Shown piece by piece: positions 1-8,284 of a stretch of DNA of 64,000 nucleotides; the stretch's first letter is position 1; each line of letters starts with the position of its first letter. A model generated the notes under the pieces. That model did no database searches and was not told the DNA's origin. It was given only the letters and a program-made list of their open reading frames with translations. Both the position numbers and the translations under genes were made by a program. Source of the stretch: Chitinophagaceae bacterium (GTDB lineage Bacteria; Bacteroidota; Bacteroidia; Chitinophagales; Chitinophagaceae); the NCBI GenBank assembly GCA_947459295.1, contig CANHCY010000003.1, forward strand, positions 1 to 64,000, read 5' to 3'.

Positions 1-1
1 A

Positions 2-1159
2 TACCATAGTTTAGGACAAATTCCTGCAAAACGTCATACCGTTTTTAGAAAACCGGATGGTGCACTCTATGCCGAAGAGCTCGTTTCTACCGAAGGTTTT
101 TCAAGTATGTATTCATTGGTGTATCACACCCATCCACCTACTATTGTTAAAGAGCTTGGCACGCCATATTCAGTGGAGCCAAAAATTGCTAGAGAAAAAC
201 ATTTAAAACATACCAGTTTACTTGGCTTTAATATCAAGCCTGAAAAAGATTATTTAGAGAGTCGAAAAATTGTATTGGTAAATTCAGATTTACAAATTTC
301 ACTCGCAGCTCCGACGGATTCGATGACTACTTATTTTTATAAAAATAGTCAGGCAGATGAAGTGTTGTTTATTCATAAAGGATCGGGTACTTTAAAAACT
401 GGATTTGGTAAAATATATTTTAAATATGGCGATTATATTGTAGTACCACGTGGTACGATTTATCAGATTGAATTTAATGATGCAGACAACCGTTTGTTTA
501 TCATTGAAAGTTTTAGTCCCATACATTTTCCAAAAAGATATCAGAATAAATATGGTCAACTTATGGAGCACGCGCCATTTTGTGAGCGTGATATTGTAAG
601 ACCTACTGATTTAGAAACTTTTGATGAAGCTGGCGATTTTAAAGTGCTGATCAAAAAGCAGGGTTTAATATATCCGTACACCTATGGTACACATCCATTT
701 GATTTTATTGGATGGGATGGATACCATTATCCATGGGCTTTTTCGATTCACAATTTTGAACCCATTACCGGTCGTGTGCATCAGCCACCACCGGTACATC
801 AAACTTTTGAAGCGCACAATTTTGTGATCTGTTCTTTTGTGCCGCGTAAATACGATTACCACCCACAGGCTATTCCAGCGCCATACAACCACAGCAATAT
901 TGATAGTGATGAAGTACTCTATTATGTAGACGGTGATTTTATGAGCAGAAAATCTGTGGTGCAGGGTCAAATAACACTTCACCCTGGAGGTATTCCACAT
1001 GGTCCGCATCCGGGCACTGTCGAAAATTCGATTGGTAAAGAAAAAACTGAAGAATTAGCGGTTATGATTGATCCATTTAAACCGCTTATGTTAACCGAAG
1101 ATGCCATTGCTATCGAAGATGAAAGTTACCATAAGAGTTGGCAGCATAATGTAGAATAA
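2..1159 (+). CDS. hmgA: Homogentisate 1,2-dioxygenase (5' end outside window)
   Basis: Opens the aromatic ring of homogentisate to maleylacetoacetate in tyrosine degradation; cytosolic, iron-dependent. The reading frame is open from base 2, and the first residues (YHSLGQIPAKRHT, then FRKPDG) match the start of the family, so the true start lies just upstream of the window and the internal ATG at 107 is not the start. The cupin-type C-terminal half has the histidine/acidic cluster expected of the iron site (VHQTFEAHNF, PYNHSNIDSDE, and IPHGPHPG, in which the HGP histidine is a standard ligand). About 385 residues are visible, close to full family length. It is followed after 22 bases by hpd, the preceding enzyme of the same pathway, so the two are probably co-transcribed. 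Confidence 0.93.
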   Translation, partial: YHSLGQIPAKRHTVFRKPDGALYAEELVSTEGFSSMYSLVYHTHPPTIVKELGTPYSVEPKIAREKHLKHTSLLGFNIKPEKDYLESRKIVLVNSDLQISLAAPTDSMTTYFYKNSQADEVLFIHKGSGTLKTGFGKIYFKYGDYIVVPRGTIYQIEFNDADNRLFIIESFSPIHFPKRYQNKYGQLMEHAPFCERDIVRPTDLETFDEAGDFKVLIKKQGLIYPYTYGTHPFDFIGWDGYHYPWAFSIHNFEPITGRVHQPPPVHQTFEAHNFVICSFVPRKYDYHPQAIPAPYNHSNIDSDEVLYYVDGDFMSRKSVVQGQITLHPGGIPHGPHPGTVENSIGKEKTEELAVMIDPFKPLMLTEDAIAIEDESYHKSWQHNVE

Positions 1160-1181
1160 GTAATAAGAATTAAATATTTAT

Positions 1182-2276
1182 ATGAGTACAGATTTTTTAC
1201 CCTTAATGGGAACAGACTATGTAGAGTTGTATGTTGGTAATGCAAAACAAGCTGCACATTTTTACAAAACAGCATTTGGGTTTCAGAGCTATGCATATAG
1301 CGGGCCAGAAACTGGCGATAAAGAAAAAGTATCCTATGTATTGATTCAAAATAAAGTAAGACTTGTTTTAACAACGCCACTGCATCCAACAGGGACTATT
1401 GCGGAGCATGTAAACAAACATGGAGATGGTGTTAAAGCAGTTGCGTTAATGGTAAATGATGCTGCTGATGCTTTTGCACAAACTGTAAAGCGTGGAGCAA
1501 AGCCATACATGGAGCCTACTACACGCGAAGACGCGGATGGTAAAATTGTCATGAGTGGTATTCACATTTATGGTGACACGGTTCATTTATTTATTGAACG
1601 CAAAGATTACAAAGGCACATTTATGCCTGGGTTTAAAGTATGGGAAAGCCATTACAATCCAGCAGATGTAGGGCTTCAATACATTGACCATTGCGTTGGT
1701 AATGTGGGTTGGAATCAAATGAATACCTGGGTTTCATTTTATGAAGACGTGATGGGCTTTAAAAATATTTTGACTTTTGACGATAAGCAAATTTCTACAG
1801 AATACTCTGCACTCATGAGTAAAGTAATGAGTAACGGAAATGGTTTTGTTAAATTTCCAATTAACGAACCAGCCAAAGGCAAGAAAAAATCTCAAGTAGA
1901 AGAGTACCTCGATTTTTATAAAGATGCAGGTGTGCAACATATTGCAATTGCCACGCAGGATATTATTACCACTGTAACTGCACTTAGTGAAAGAGGTGTA
2001 GAGTTTTTAAAAGTACCTAATACGTATTACGATCAGTTATTAGACCGCATTGGTCCTATCGATGAAGACCTAGAGCCGTTAAGAAAACTAGGGATACTTG
2101 TAGATCGTGATGATGAAGGATATTTGTTACAAATATTTACCAAGCCAGTAGAAGATAGGCCTACCTTATTTTTTGAAATCATTCAGCGCAAAGGTGCCAA
2201 ATCATTTGGTGCAGGAAACTTTAAAGCATTATTTGAAGCCCTCGAAAGAGAGCAGGAATTAAGAGGCAATCTCTAG
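1182..2276 (+). CDS. hpd: 4-hydroxyphenylpyruvate dioxygenase
   Basis: Converts 4-hydroxyphenylpyruvate to homogentisate, the substrate of the upstream gene product. The 364-residue protein has two vicinal-oxygen-chelate domains. The catalytic C-terminal domain carries the expected iron triad: His170 (in LQYIDHCVGN), His253 (in GVQHIAIATQD) and Glu332 (in LFFEIIQR). Length and motif order are normal for bacterial Hpd. The ATG at 1182 fits the family start (MSTDFLPLMGTDYVELYVGN). The gene ends 20 bases from the convergent scoB stop codon. Fumarylacetoacetase and maleylacetoacetate isomerase are not in the window. Confidence 0.95.
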   Translation: MSTDFLPLMGTDYVELYVGNAKQAAHFYKTAFGFQSYAYSGPETGDKEKVSYVLIQNKVRLVLTTPLHPTGTIAEHVNKHGDGVKAVALMVNDAADAFAQTVKRGAKPYMEPTTREDADGKIVMSGIHIYGDTVHLFIERKDYKGTFMPGFKVWESHYNPADVGLQYIDHCVGNVGWNQMNTWVSFYEDVMGFKNILTFDDKQISTEYSALMSKVMSNGNGFVKFPINEPAKGKKKSQVEEYLDFYKDAGVQHIAIATQDIITTVTALSERGVEFLKVPNTYYDQLLDRIGPIDEDLEPLRKLGILVDRDDEGYLLQIFTKPVEDRPTLFFEIIQRKGAKSFGAGNFKALFEALEREQELRGNL

Positions 2277-2295
2277 TTTCGGAGTTCAATAATTT

Positions 2296-2952
2296 TTACA
2301 ATGCCATTTCTGGGATATCTCCATGTATAAGGAGCTTTCCAGCAGTGGCATTTTTTATTTGTTCAATTGATACACCCGGTGCTCTTTCGATTAATACAAA
2401 TCCGCCTTCTGGTGCAATATCAATAACTGCTAATTCAGTTACAATTCTTTTAACGCAGTTTTTTCCAGTGAGGGGTAAATCGCATTTAGCAAGCAGTTTA
2501 CTTTCACCAGCCTTATTTACATGTTGCATGGCTACAATAATATGTTTTGCAGAAGCAACAAGGTCCATCGCACCGCCCATACCTTTTACCATTTTACCCG
2601 GAATTTTCCAGTTGGCAATGTCTCCGTTTTCAGAAACTTCCATCGCACCAAGTATGGTTAAGTCAATTTTTTTAGAATGAATCATGCCAAAGCTCATCGC
2701 AGAATCAAAAGAGCTAGCACCTGGAAGCGCAGTAATGGTTTGCTTGCCCGCATTGATCATATCAGGGTCTACAGCATACTCTTTTGGAAAATGTCCAACA
2801 CCGAGTAAGCCATTTTCACTTTGAAAGCAAACGTTGATGCCTTCGTGTAAATAGTTGGCTACAAGGGTGGGTATGCCAATGCCTAAATTAACGTAGGTAT
2901 TATTTTTTACTTCTTTAGCAATTCTTTTTGCGATGCCTTCTTTATCTAACAT
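2296..2952 (-). CDS. scoB: 3-oxoacid CoA-transferase, subunit B
   Basis: Beta subunit of succinyl-CoA:acetoacetate CoA-transferase, which moves CoA from succinyl-CoA to acetoacetate. It has 218 residues, normal for the family. The catalytic glutamate is visible as Glu46 in the SENGLLG motif, and the N-terminal GIGIPTLV segment is typical. It lies 6 bases downstream of scoA on the same strand, so the subunits are surely co-expressed. Acetoacetate is an end product of homogentisate degradation, which gives a metabolic reason for its position opposite hpd-hmgA. Related acyl-CoA:acetate transferases look similar; the tyrosine context favours acetoacetate as substrate. Confidence 0.92.
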   Translation of the reverse strand: MLDKEGIAKRIAKEVKNNTYVNLGIGIPTLVANYLHEGINVCFQSENGLLGVGHFPKEYAVDPDMINAGKQTITALPGASSFDSAMSFGMIHSKKIDLTILGAMEVSENGDIANWKIPGKMVKGMGGAMDLVASAKHIIVAMQHVNKAGESKLLAKCDLPLTGKNCVKRIVTELAVIDIAPEGGFVLIERAPGVSIEQIKNATAGKLLIHGDIPEMAL

Positions 2953-2958
2953 AATATT

Positions 2959-3654
2959 TTATTTACTAGTGGTACGTTTTTCAATTCTTTTCTCATAATT
3001 TTTTCCTTCAAAAATTCGGTGCACATAAATGCCGGGTGTATGAATTTGATCAGGATCTAATATACCTGGTTCTACAAGCTCTTCTACTTCTGCAATGGTA
3101 ATTTTACCAGCCATTGCCATGAGTGGATTAAAGTTGCGTGCCGTACTTTTAAAAATTAAGTTTCCGTCGGTGTCACCTTTCCATGCTTTTACAATAGCAA
3201 AATCTGCATTAAAAGCAGTTTCCAATAAATATTCTTTACCATCAAAAATTCTTGATTCTTTTCCGGTCGCCACTTCTGTTCCAACACCAGCGGGTGTATA
3301 AATAGCTGGCATGCCATAACCGGCAGCCATGCATCTAAACGCTAAAGTTCCTTGCGGAATAAGTTCAACTTCTAATTCGCCAGAAAGTAATTGTCTTTCA
3401 AACTCTTCGTTTTCACCAACATACGACGAAATCATTTTTTTAACTCGTTTTTGTTGGAGTAAAAGTCCAATGCCAAAATCATCTACACCCGCATTGTTTG
3501 AAATGCATGTTAGATTTGTTGTTCCTTTTTCTAATATGGCTTGGATACAATTTTCAGGAATACCGCAAAGGCCAAAGCCACCTAACATAAGGGTGCTGCC
3601 ATCAGTTATGTCTGCTACTGCAGCTGCGGCGTCTGTAACAAGTTTATATATCAT
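2959..3654 (-). CDS. scoA: 3-oxoacid CoA-transferase, subunit A
   Basis: Alpha subunit of the CoA-transferase; it supplies the GGFGLCGIP loop (residues 25-33) that shapes the CoA/oxyanion site. I place the start at the ATG at 3654 ([13 protein letters not shown]), giving 231 residues, the family length. The frame stays open to an ATG at 3714, but that would add 20 unrelated residues and run over a Bacteroidota-type promoter (-7 TAATTTTG, -33 TTG) and a 24-base palindrome, so the longer start is unlikely. Those elements between scoA and nanA suggest repressible transcription. Confidence 0.92.
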   Translation of the reverse strand: MIYKLVTDAAAAVADITDGSTLMLGGFGLCGIPENCIQAILEKGTTNLTCISNNAGVDDFGIGLLLQQKRVKKMISSYVGENEEFERQLLSGELEVELIPQGTLAFRCMAAGYGMPAIYTPAGVGTEVATGKESRIFDGKEYLLETAFNADFAIVKAWKGDTDGNLIFKSTARNFNPLMAMAGKITIAEVEELVEPGILDPDQIHTPGIYVHRIFEGKNYEKRIEKRTTSK

Positions 3655-3683
3655 TGATATAATTTGATGAATGAAGTCAATAT

Positions 3684-3714
3684 CAAAATTACCTCTTTTC
3701 ATGAATACTAACAA
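3684..3714 (-). promoter_or_regulatory. Bacteroidota-type promoter for scoAB
   Basis: Reading the minus strand, TTG (3714-3712) is followed after exactly 20 bases by TAATTTTG (3691-3684), an exact match to the Bacteroidota -7 consensus TAnnTTTG with a -33 TTG at normal spacing. Transcription would begin around 3676-3680, some 25 bases before the scoA ATG at 3654. This is the best promoter match I found in the window. Confidence 0.65.
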
Positions 3715-3726
3715 GTATTAGTATTC
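3703..3726. promoter_or_regulatory. Palindromic operator candidate over the scoAB -33 element
   Basis: A perfect 9-base inverted repeat, GAATACTAA (3703-3711) and TTAGTATTC (3718-3726), is separated by 6 bases. The gap contains the -33 TTG of the scoAB promoter, so a dimeric repressor bound here would block that promoter. It also lies about 55-75 bases upstream of the nanA start and could serve both directions. The regulator is unknown; no regulator gene sits beside it. Confidence 0.5.
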
Positions 3727-3778
3727 TCGAATTTTTAAATTAGTATATTTAAGACTTAATTGAAAGATAACTAGATAC

Positions 3779-4702
3779 ATGAAACATTTAGAGGGATTAA
3801 TTGCTGCTCCGTTTACACCATTTCATAAAGATGGATCTTTACATCTTGAACTGATTCCCGCATACTACCAAATGCTGCAAAGTAATAAAGTAACTGGTGC
3901 ATTTATTTGTGGCTCAACAGGAGAAGGCGTTTCATTGACACTCGAAGAAAAAAAGTTGGTGATGAAGGCTTGGGCCACTGCGGTGGGTGATAATCCAAAT
4001 TTTACGGTGATTCCATTTTTAGGCGGCACTTGCATTGCCGATTGCAAAGATTTAGCCCTCTATGCAAAAACAATTGGACTAAGGGCTGTTGCATTTACAA
4101 CGCCATTTTATTTTAAGCCAGCAAATGCCAATATGCTCGCTAAAGCTTGTATCGAAATTGGAGAAGCTGTTCCTGATTTAGCATTTTACTATTATCATAT
4201 TCCAGTTTTGACAGGTGTACATATTACCATGTATGAATTGCTTCAGGCTGTGCATGGTAAACTAGAGAATTTTGCGGGCATTAAATATACCCACGAAGAT
4301 TTTATGGATTATTTGTCTTGTATGCGTTTTGCAAATGGCAAGTACGATATGCTTTGGGGTAGAGATGAAAATATGTTATCGGCGCTAGTGCTTGGCGCTA
4401 AAGGAGCTGTGGGTAGTACTTATAATTATGCTGCACCGCTTTATATGTCTTTAATAGAAGCATACAATAGTAATAATTTAGAAGCTGCACGATCATTACA
4501 ACAGCAATCGATTGATATGATTCGGTTATTAGGTAAATATGGAGGTATCGCAACTGGAAAAGCATACATGAAAAAGATAGGGATGGACTGTGGTGAATTT
4601 AGACTACCTATTTCTAATATGTCCGAAACGCAATTTGAACTTTTTAGTGCTGATGTAGATGCTTTAGGATTTAGCTCCTATGCTTCAAAAATTCCAAAGT
4701 AA
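3779..4702 (+). CDS. nanA: N-acetylneuraminate lyase (DHDPS/NAL family)
   Basis: A TIM-barrel aldolase that splits N-acetylneuraminate into ManNAc and pyruvate. In its 307 residues the pyruvate-binding GSTGEG motif is at 45-50, the catalytic tyrosine lies in YYYHIPVLTGV (Tyr138/139), and the Schiff-base lysine is Lys169 in GIKYTHEDF. The YYHIP-x-LTGV form is characteristic of the sialate-lyase branch rather than dihydrodipicolinate synthase. The following mutarotase, MFS transporter and 2-epimerase strongly support a sialic-acid role. It is the first gene of a tightly packed five-gene run (gaps of 2-11 bases). Confidence 0.88.
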   Translation: MKHLEGLIAAPFTPFHKDGSLHLELIPAYYQMLQSNKVTGAFICGSTGEGVSLTLEEKKLVMKAWATAVGDNPNFTVIPFLGGTCIADCKDLALYAKTIGLRAVAFTTPFYFKPANANMLAKACIEIGEAVPDLAFYYYHIPVLTGVHITMYELLQAVHGKLENFAGIKYTHEDFMDYLSCMRFANGKYDMLWGRDENMLSALVLGAKGAVGSTYNYAAPLYMSLIEAYNSNNLEAARSLQQQSIDMIRLLGKYGGIATGKAYMKKIGMDCGEFRLPISNMSETQFELFSADVDALGFSSYASKIPK

Positions 4703-4707
4703 CAAAC

Positions 4708-5853
4708 GTGCAAAATTTTCATAAATATTTATTGTTAGTAATCGGTGTTTGCTTTTGTTATGCAAGTATTGCTCAACAAAAATACCAGCAGCCAATTGTA
4801 TGGCATGAGGCAGGGGTGTTGCCAACAATAAATAAGGAGCAATCAAATATTGGATTGTCTGGAATTATTACTGGCGTTATTGGGAATCAATTATTAATTG
4901 GAGGCGGCAATAATTTTCCTGCAGGACTACCTTGGGAAGGGGGAATAAAAAAATATTACAACGACGTACTTGTGTATAGTATGTCTCACGATTCGCTTGT
5001 TCATTCAGGTTCGTTCAAGCTACCTTCCAATGTTTCTTATGCTGCGATTGCTCAAACACCGGATAAAATTATGTATGCAGGGGGCGAAAATGAAAATGGG
5101 CCAGTTAGTCAGGTATATTGTATTCAAAAAAGTAAAGGAGCAACTGGCTTTGATGTAATTACATGGCCCGATTTACCTGAAGCCCTCACAAATGCAGTAG
5201 CCGTTGCAACAAATAGTGCCCTATATGTTTTTGGTGGCGCCAATAGTAAAGGTGTTTCTGATAAGGTATGGGCACTTTATTTTGATCAATTAACAGCAGG
5301 TTGGAAACATGTTTCTGACATGCCACAACCCACAAGTTTTGCTGCTGCTTCTTTACTAAATGGGCAAGTGTACATAATGGGTGGCCGCTGTAAAGGGGCT
5401 GATGGGATTAGTAAAATTTACAACCAGGTATTTGCCTGGGATATAGAAAACAATATTTGGTATGAAAAAGCAGCATTACCAGAAACGGTTTCTGCTGCAA
5501 CTGCCATTACATCAAGTGATAGTAGTATTTTGTTTATAGGGGGTGATAAATCAGTTGTTTTTAGTGAAGTAGAATTGTTGGCTGCAAAAATTGCTGCCAC
5601 TTCAGATACAACTATAAAAAAGGAACTAACCGCTATCAAAAATAATTTACAAAAAACGCATCCTGGTTTTAGTAAAGATGTGCTAAAGTATAATCGTATT
5701 TCAAATACTTGGGGCTCTTATGCGCAATTAAGTTTTACGGCCCCAGTTACAACACACGCATTTATCAGCAATAGCAAAATATATGTACCTGTTGGTGAAA
5801 TAAAACCTGCTATCAGAACGCCTAAAATTTGGGTGGGTACTATAAATAAATAA
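4708..5853 (+). CDS. Secreted kelch-repeat mutarotase (NanM/cyclically permuted type)
   Basis: Predicted beta-propeller that speeds anomer exchange of sialic acid in the periplasm before uptake. The 381-residue protein starts with a GTG at 4708, 5 bases after the nanA stop; the first residues form a signal peptide (hydrophobic stretch, then SIAQQ). Repeated kelch signatures are visible, with glycine pairs followed by aromatic residues (LLIGGGNNFP, IMYAGGENENG, LYVFGGANSKG, VYIMGGRCKG, ILFIGGDKS). The family includes E. coli NanM (YjhT) and the cyclically permuted mutarotases common in Bacteroidota. Position between NanA and a transporter supports the assignment. Confidence 0.82.
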   Translation: MQNFHKYLLLVIGVCFCYASIAQQKYQQPIVWHEAGVLPTINKEQSNIGLSGIITGVIGNQLLIGGGNNFPAGLPWEGGIKKYYNDVLVYSMSHDSLVHSGSFKLPSNVSYAAIAQTPDKIMYAGGENENGPVSQVYCIQKSKGATGFDVITWPDLPEALTNAVAVATNSALYVFGGANSKGVSDKVWALYFDQLTAGWKHVSDMPQPTSFAAASLLNGQVYIMGGRCKGADGISKIYNQVFAWDIENNIWYEKAALPETVSAATAITSSDSSILFIGGDKSVVFSEVELLAAKIAATSDTTIKKELTAIKNNLQKTHPGFSKDVLKYNRISNTWGSYAQLSFTAPVTTHAFISNSKIYVPVGEIKPAIRTPKIWVGTINK

Positions 5854-5855
5854 AG

Positions 5856-7076
5856 ATGTCTGAATCGAAAAAATATCCTTGGATTCTAGTGGGCCTTTTA
5901 TGGGTGGTGGCGCTTTTAAATTATATGGACCGCCAAATGATTGCAACCATGCGTCCGTCTATGCAGCTCGATATTACAGAGCTTCAGCAGGCTACCAACT
6001 ATGGGTACTTAATGGCAGTGTTTTTATGGGTGTATGGATCTATGAGTTCGTTTTCTGGAATAATAGCAGACCGTATCAATAGAAAGGGTCTCATTATTGG
6101 TAGTTTATTCGTGTGGTCGCTCGTAACATTTGCAATGGGTTTTGCAACAACATTTAATGAACTCTACTGGTTAAGAGCGCTCATGGGTTTGAGTGAAGCA
6201 TTATACATTCCTGCTGGCTTATCACTCATTGCCGATTATCATTCGGATAAAACAAGGTCTCTGGCTGTTGGGCTTCATATGTCTGGTATATATATGGGCC
6301 AAGCACTTGGTGGCTTTGGTGCAACGGTTGCTAAATTATTTTCATGGCAATATACCTTTATGTTTTTTGGTGGCTTTGGAATGCTATATGCACTCGTGTT
6401 GGTTATTTTTTTGCAGGATAATATTAAAAGAGAAATACTCAATAAAGCACAAAAAGGATATCAATCAGTTTTAAAAAGCGTTTCAGGTTTACTTACATCT
6501 TTTTCATTTTGGATTATCATTGTATATTTTGCCGTTCCAAGTTTTCCTGGATGGGCTATCAAAAACTGGGCGCCTACTTTAATTGCTGACAAACTGCATA
6601 TAGACATGTCTTTGGCGGGTCCGTTAACAACCATTTCTATTTCATTGTCGTCTTTGTTTGGAGTTATTGTGGGTGGTTATTTTTCTGATATGTGGGTGCA
6701 GCAAAACATACGAGCACGAATATATATTGGCGCGATAGGATTGTCGCTAATGATACCAGCGCTACTGTTACTTGGATATAGTAATTCTATTGTAGTGGTT
6801 TTTGCTGCTGCATCCATGTTTGGCTTTGGATTTGGCATGTTTGATACCAACAACATGCCTATATTATGTCAATTTGTACCAGCCAATAGTAGAGCAACGG
6901 CCTATGGCTTTTTAAACACGGCTGGCATTTTTGCTGGCGCTGTTATTACAGATTATTTAGGAAAGTCTACCGATGCTGGTCATTTAAATAGAGACTTTGC
7001 TGCCCTTGCAATTATTGTAGCGGTTGTTATTGCTATACAGCTAGCATATTTAAAACCTAAACAAGCTTCGGCTTAA
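5856..7076 (+). CDS. MFS transporter, probably sialic acid uptake
   Basis: An inner-membrane major-facilitator protein of 406 residues with about 12 hydrophobic helices. The N-terminus (LLNYMDRQMIATMRP) and the loop GIIADRINRKG between helices 2 and 3 are typical of the anion:cation symporter branch, which carries organic acids and sugar acids. It begins 2 bases after the mutarotase stop and precedes the 2-epimerase, so N-acetylneuraminate is the most likely cargo, in the place NanT takes in other Bacteroidota. Substrate cannot be proven from sequence; a uronate is the main alternative. Confidence 0.8.
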   Translation: MSESKKYPWILVGLLWVVALLNYMDRQMIATMRPSMQLDITELQQATNYGYLMAVFLWVYGSMSSFSGIIADRINRKGLIIGSLFVWSLVTFAMGFATTFNELYWLRALMGLSEALYIPAGLSLIADYHSDKTRSLAVGLHMSGIYMGQALGGFGATVAKLFSWQYTFMFFGGFGMLYALVLVIFLQDNIKREILNKAQKGYQSVLKSVSGLLTSFSFWIIIVYFAVPSFPGWAIKNWAPTLIADKLHIDMSLAGPLTTISISLSSLFGVIVGGYFSDMWVQQNIRARIYIGAIGLSLMIPALLLLGYSNSIVVVFAAASMFGFGFGMFDTNNMPILCQFVPANSRATAYGFLNTAGIFAGAVITDYLGKSTDAGHLNRDFAALAIIVAVVIAIQLAYLKPKQASA

Positions 7077-7087
7077 ATTTATATTGT

Positions 7088-8281
7088 ATGAAGTATAGTC
7101 AAGAACAACTTGAAGCACTCGCTACATTTTATAAGCATCAATTATTAGAAGATACTATTCCTTTTTGGTTTCCAAAATCTTACGATCAGGAGCATGGAGG
7201 CTTTTTGTTTATGCGTGACGCTGATGGATCTTTAATTGATGATGATAAAGCCGTTTGGATTCAGGGTAGGGCTGTTTGGACACTATCTACATTATACAAT
7301 ACCATCGAAAAAAAGCAAGAGTGGTTGGATGGCGCAAAGCTTGGTTACGAATTTTTAAACAAACATTGTTTTGATACAGATGGTCAAATGTTTTTTCATG
7401 TAATGCGTGATGGAACACCTATCAGAAAGCGCCGCTACTTTTTTTCTGAAACTTTTTATGTGATTGCTGCAGCTGCTTATGCAAAAGCAAGTGGCGATGA
7501 GGAAGCGGCCAATAACGCCCGGAAAATATTTACCAAATGCATCGAGTATGCTACAACACCTGGTATTTTACCACCTAAATTTTCTGGGAAAAGGCCAAGC
7601 ATTGGTATTGGCGTACCTATGATTTTGATGAACACCGCTCAGCAACTTCGAGCTACCATTGGCGACCCTCGTTGTGATGACCTTATTGATGGATGGATCG
7701 ATACCATCGAAAAGTATTTTGTTAAAGATGATATTGAATGTGTAATGGAACAAGTGGCGCCTGATGGTTCTATCATTGATCATATTGATGGCAGAACCTT
7801 AAACCCTGGTCATGCAATAGAAGGTGGTTGGTTTATTTTAGAGGAAGCCAAGTATCGTAACAATGACCCGAGGTTAATTGCGCTTGGTTGCAAAATGATT
7901 GATTATATGTGGAAGCGTGGTTGGGATGAAAAGCATGGCGGTCTTTTATATTTTAGGGACGTATATGGTAAGCCGGTACAGGAGTATTGGCAGGATATGA
8001 AGTTTTGGTGGCCACACAACGAAACCATCATTGCTACACTCATGGCTTATTTATTAACCGGAGAAGAGCGCTACGCTGACATGCATAAAAAGGTGCATGA
8101 TTATGCGTATAGTAAATTTCATGATAAAGAGCATGGTGAGTGGTTTGGATATTTACACCGTGATGGAACAATCGCGCAAACAGCAAAAGGCAATTTGTTT
8201 AAAGGACCTTTTCATTTGCCAAGGCAGGAATGGCTTTGCTATATGATGCTAAATCAACATTTAAAAAGTATTAACATATAA
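7088..8281 (+). CDS. N-acylglucosamine 2-epimerase (AGE family)
   Basis: Predicted to convert ManNAc, released by the sialate lyase, to GlcNAc. The protein has 397 residues and the (alpha/alpha)6-barrel signatures of the renin-binding-protein/AGE family: VWIQGRAVWTLSTLYN near the N-terminus, NPGHAIEGGWFILEEA in the middle, and WWPHNETIIATLMAYLLTG toward the end. The histidines in GHAIEGGW and WWPHNE correspond to conserved active-site positions. Using AGE rather than the GmhB/NanE TIM-barrel epimerase is the known Bacteroidota variant, in which GlcNAc is then phosphorylated by a ROK kinase (not in the window). Confidence 0.87.
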   Translation: MKYSQEQLEALATFYKHQLLEDTIPFWFPKSYDQEHGGFLFMRDADGSLIDDDKAVWIQGRAVWTLSTLYNTIEKKQEWLDGAKLGYEFLNKHCFDTDGQMFFHVMRDGTPIRKRRYFFSETFYVIAAAAYAKASGDEEAANNARKIFTKCIEYATTPGILPPKFSGKRPSIGIGVPMILMNTAQQLRATIGDPRCDDLIDGWIDTIEKYFVKDDIECVMEQVAPDGSIIDHIDGRTLNPGHAIEGGWFILEEAKYRNNDPRLIALGCKMIDYMWKRGWDEKHGGLLYFRDVYGKPVQEYWQDMKFWWPHNETIIATLMAYLLTGEERYADMHKKVHDYAYSKFHDKEHGEWFGYLHRDGTIAQTAKGNLFKGPFHLPRQEWLCYMMLNQHLKSINI

Positions 8282-8284
8282 TTT

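Noticed and set aside
665..1009. Antisense frame of 114 codons within hmgA
   Set aside because: A shadow of a well-conserved gene; no family motif and no start context. The same applies to the other frames opposite or inside clear genes (for example 2345-2680, 16240-16596, 33210-33554, 54957-55289, 60735-61064).
107..1159. hmgA starting at the ATG at 107
   Set aside because: The frame is open to the left edge and the 35 residues before it match the conserved N-terminus of the family, so the gene is cut by the window and does not start at 107.
3655..3714. Longer scoA start at 3714
   Set aside because: The extra 20 residues are unrelated to the family and the region holds a promoter match and palindrome.
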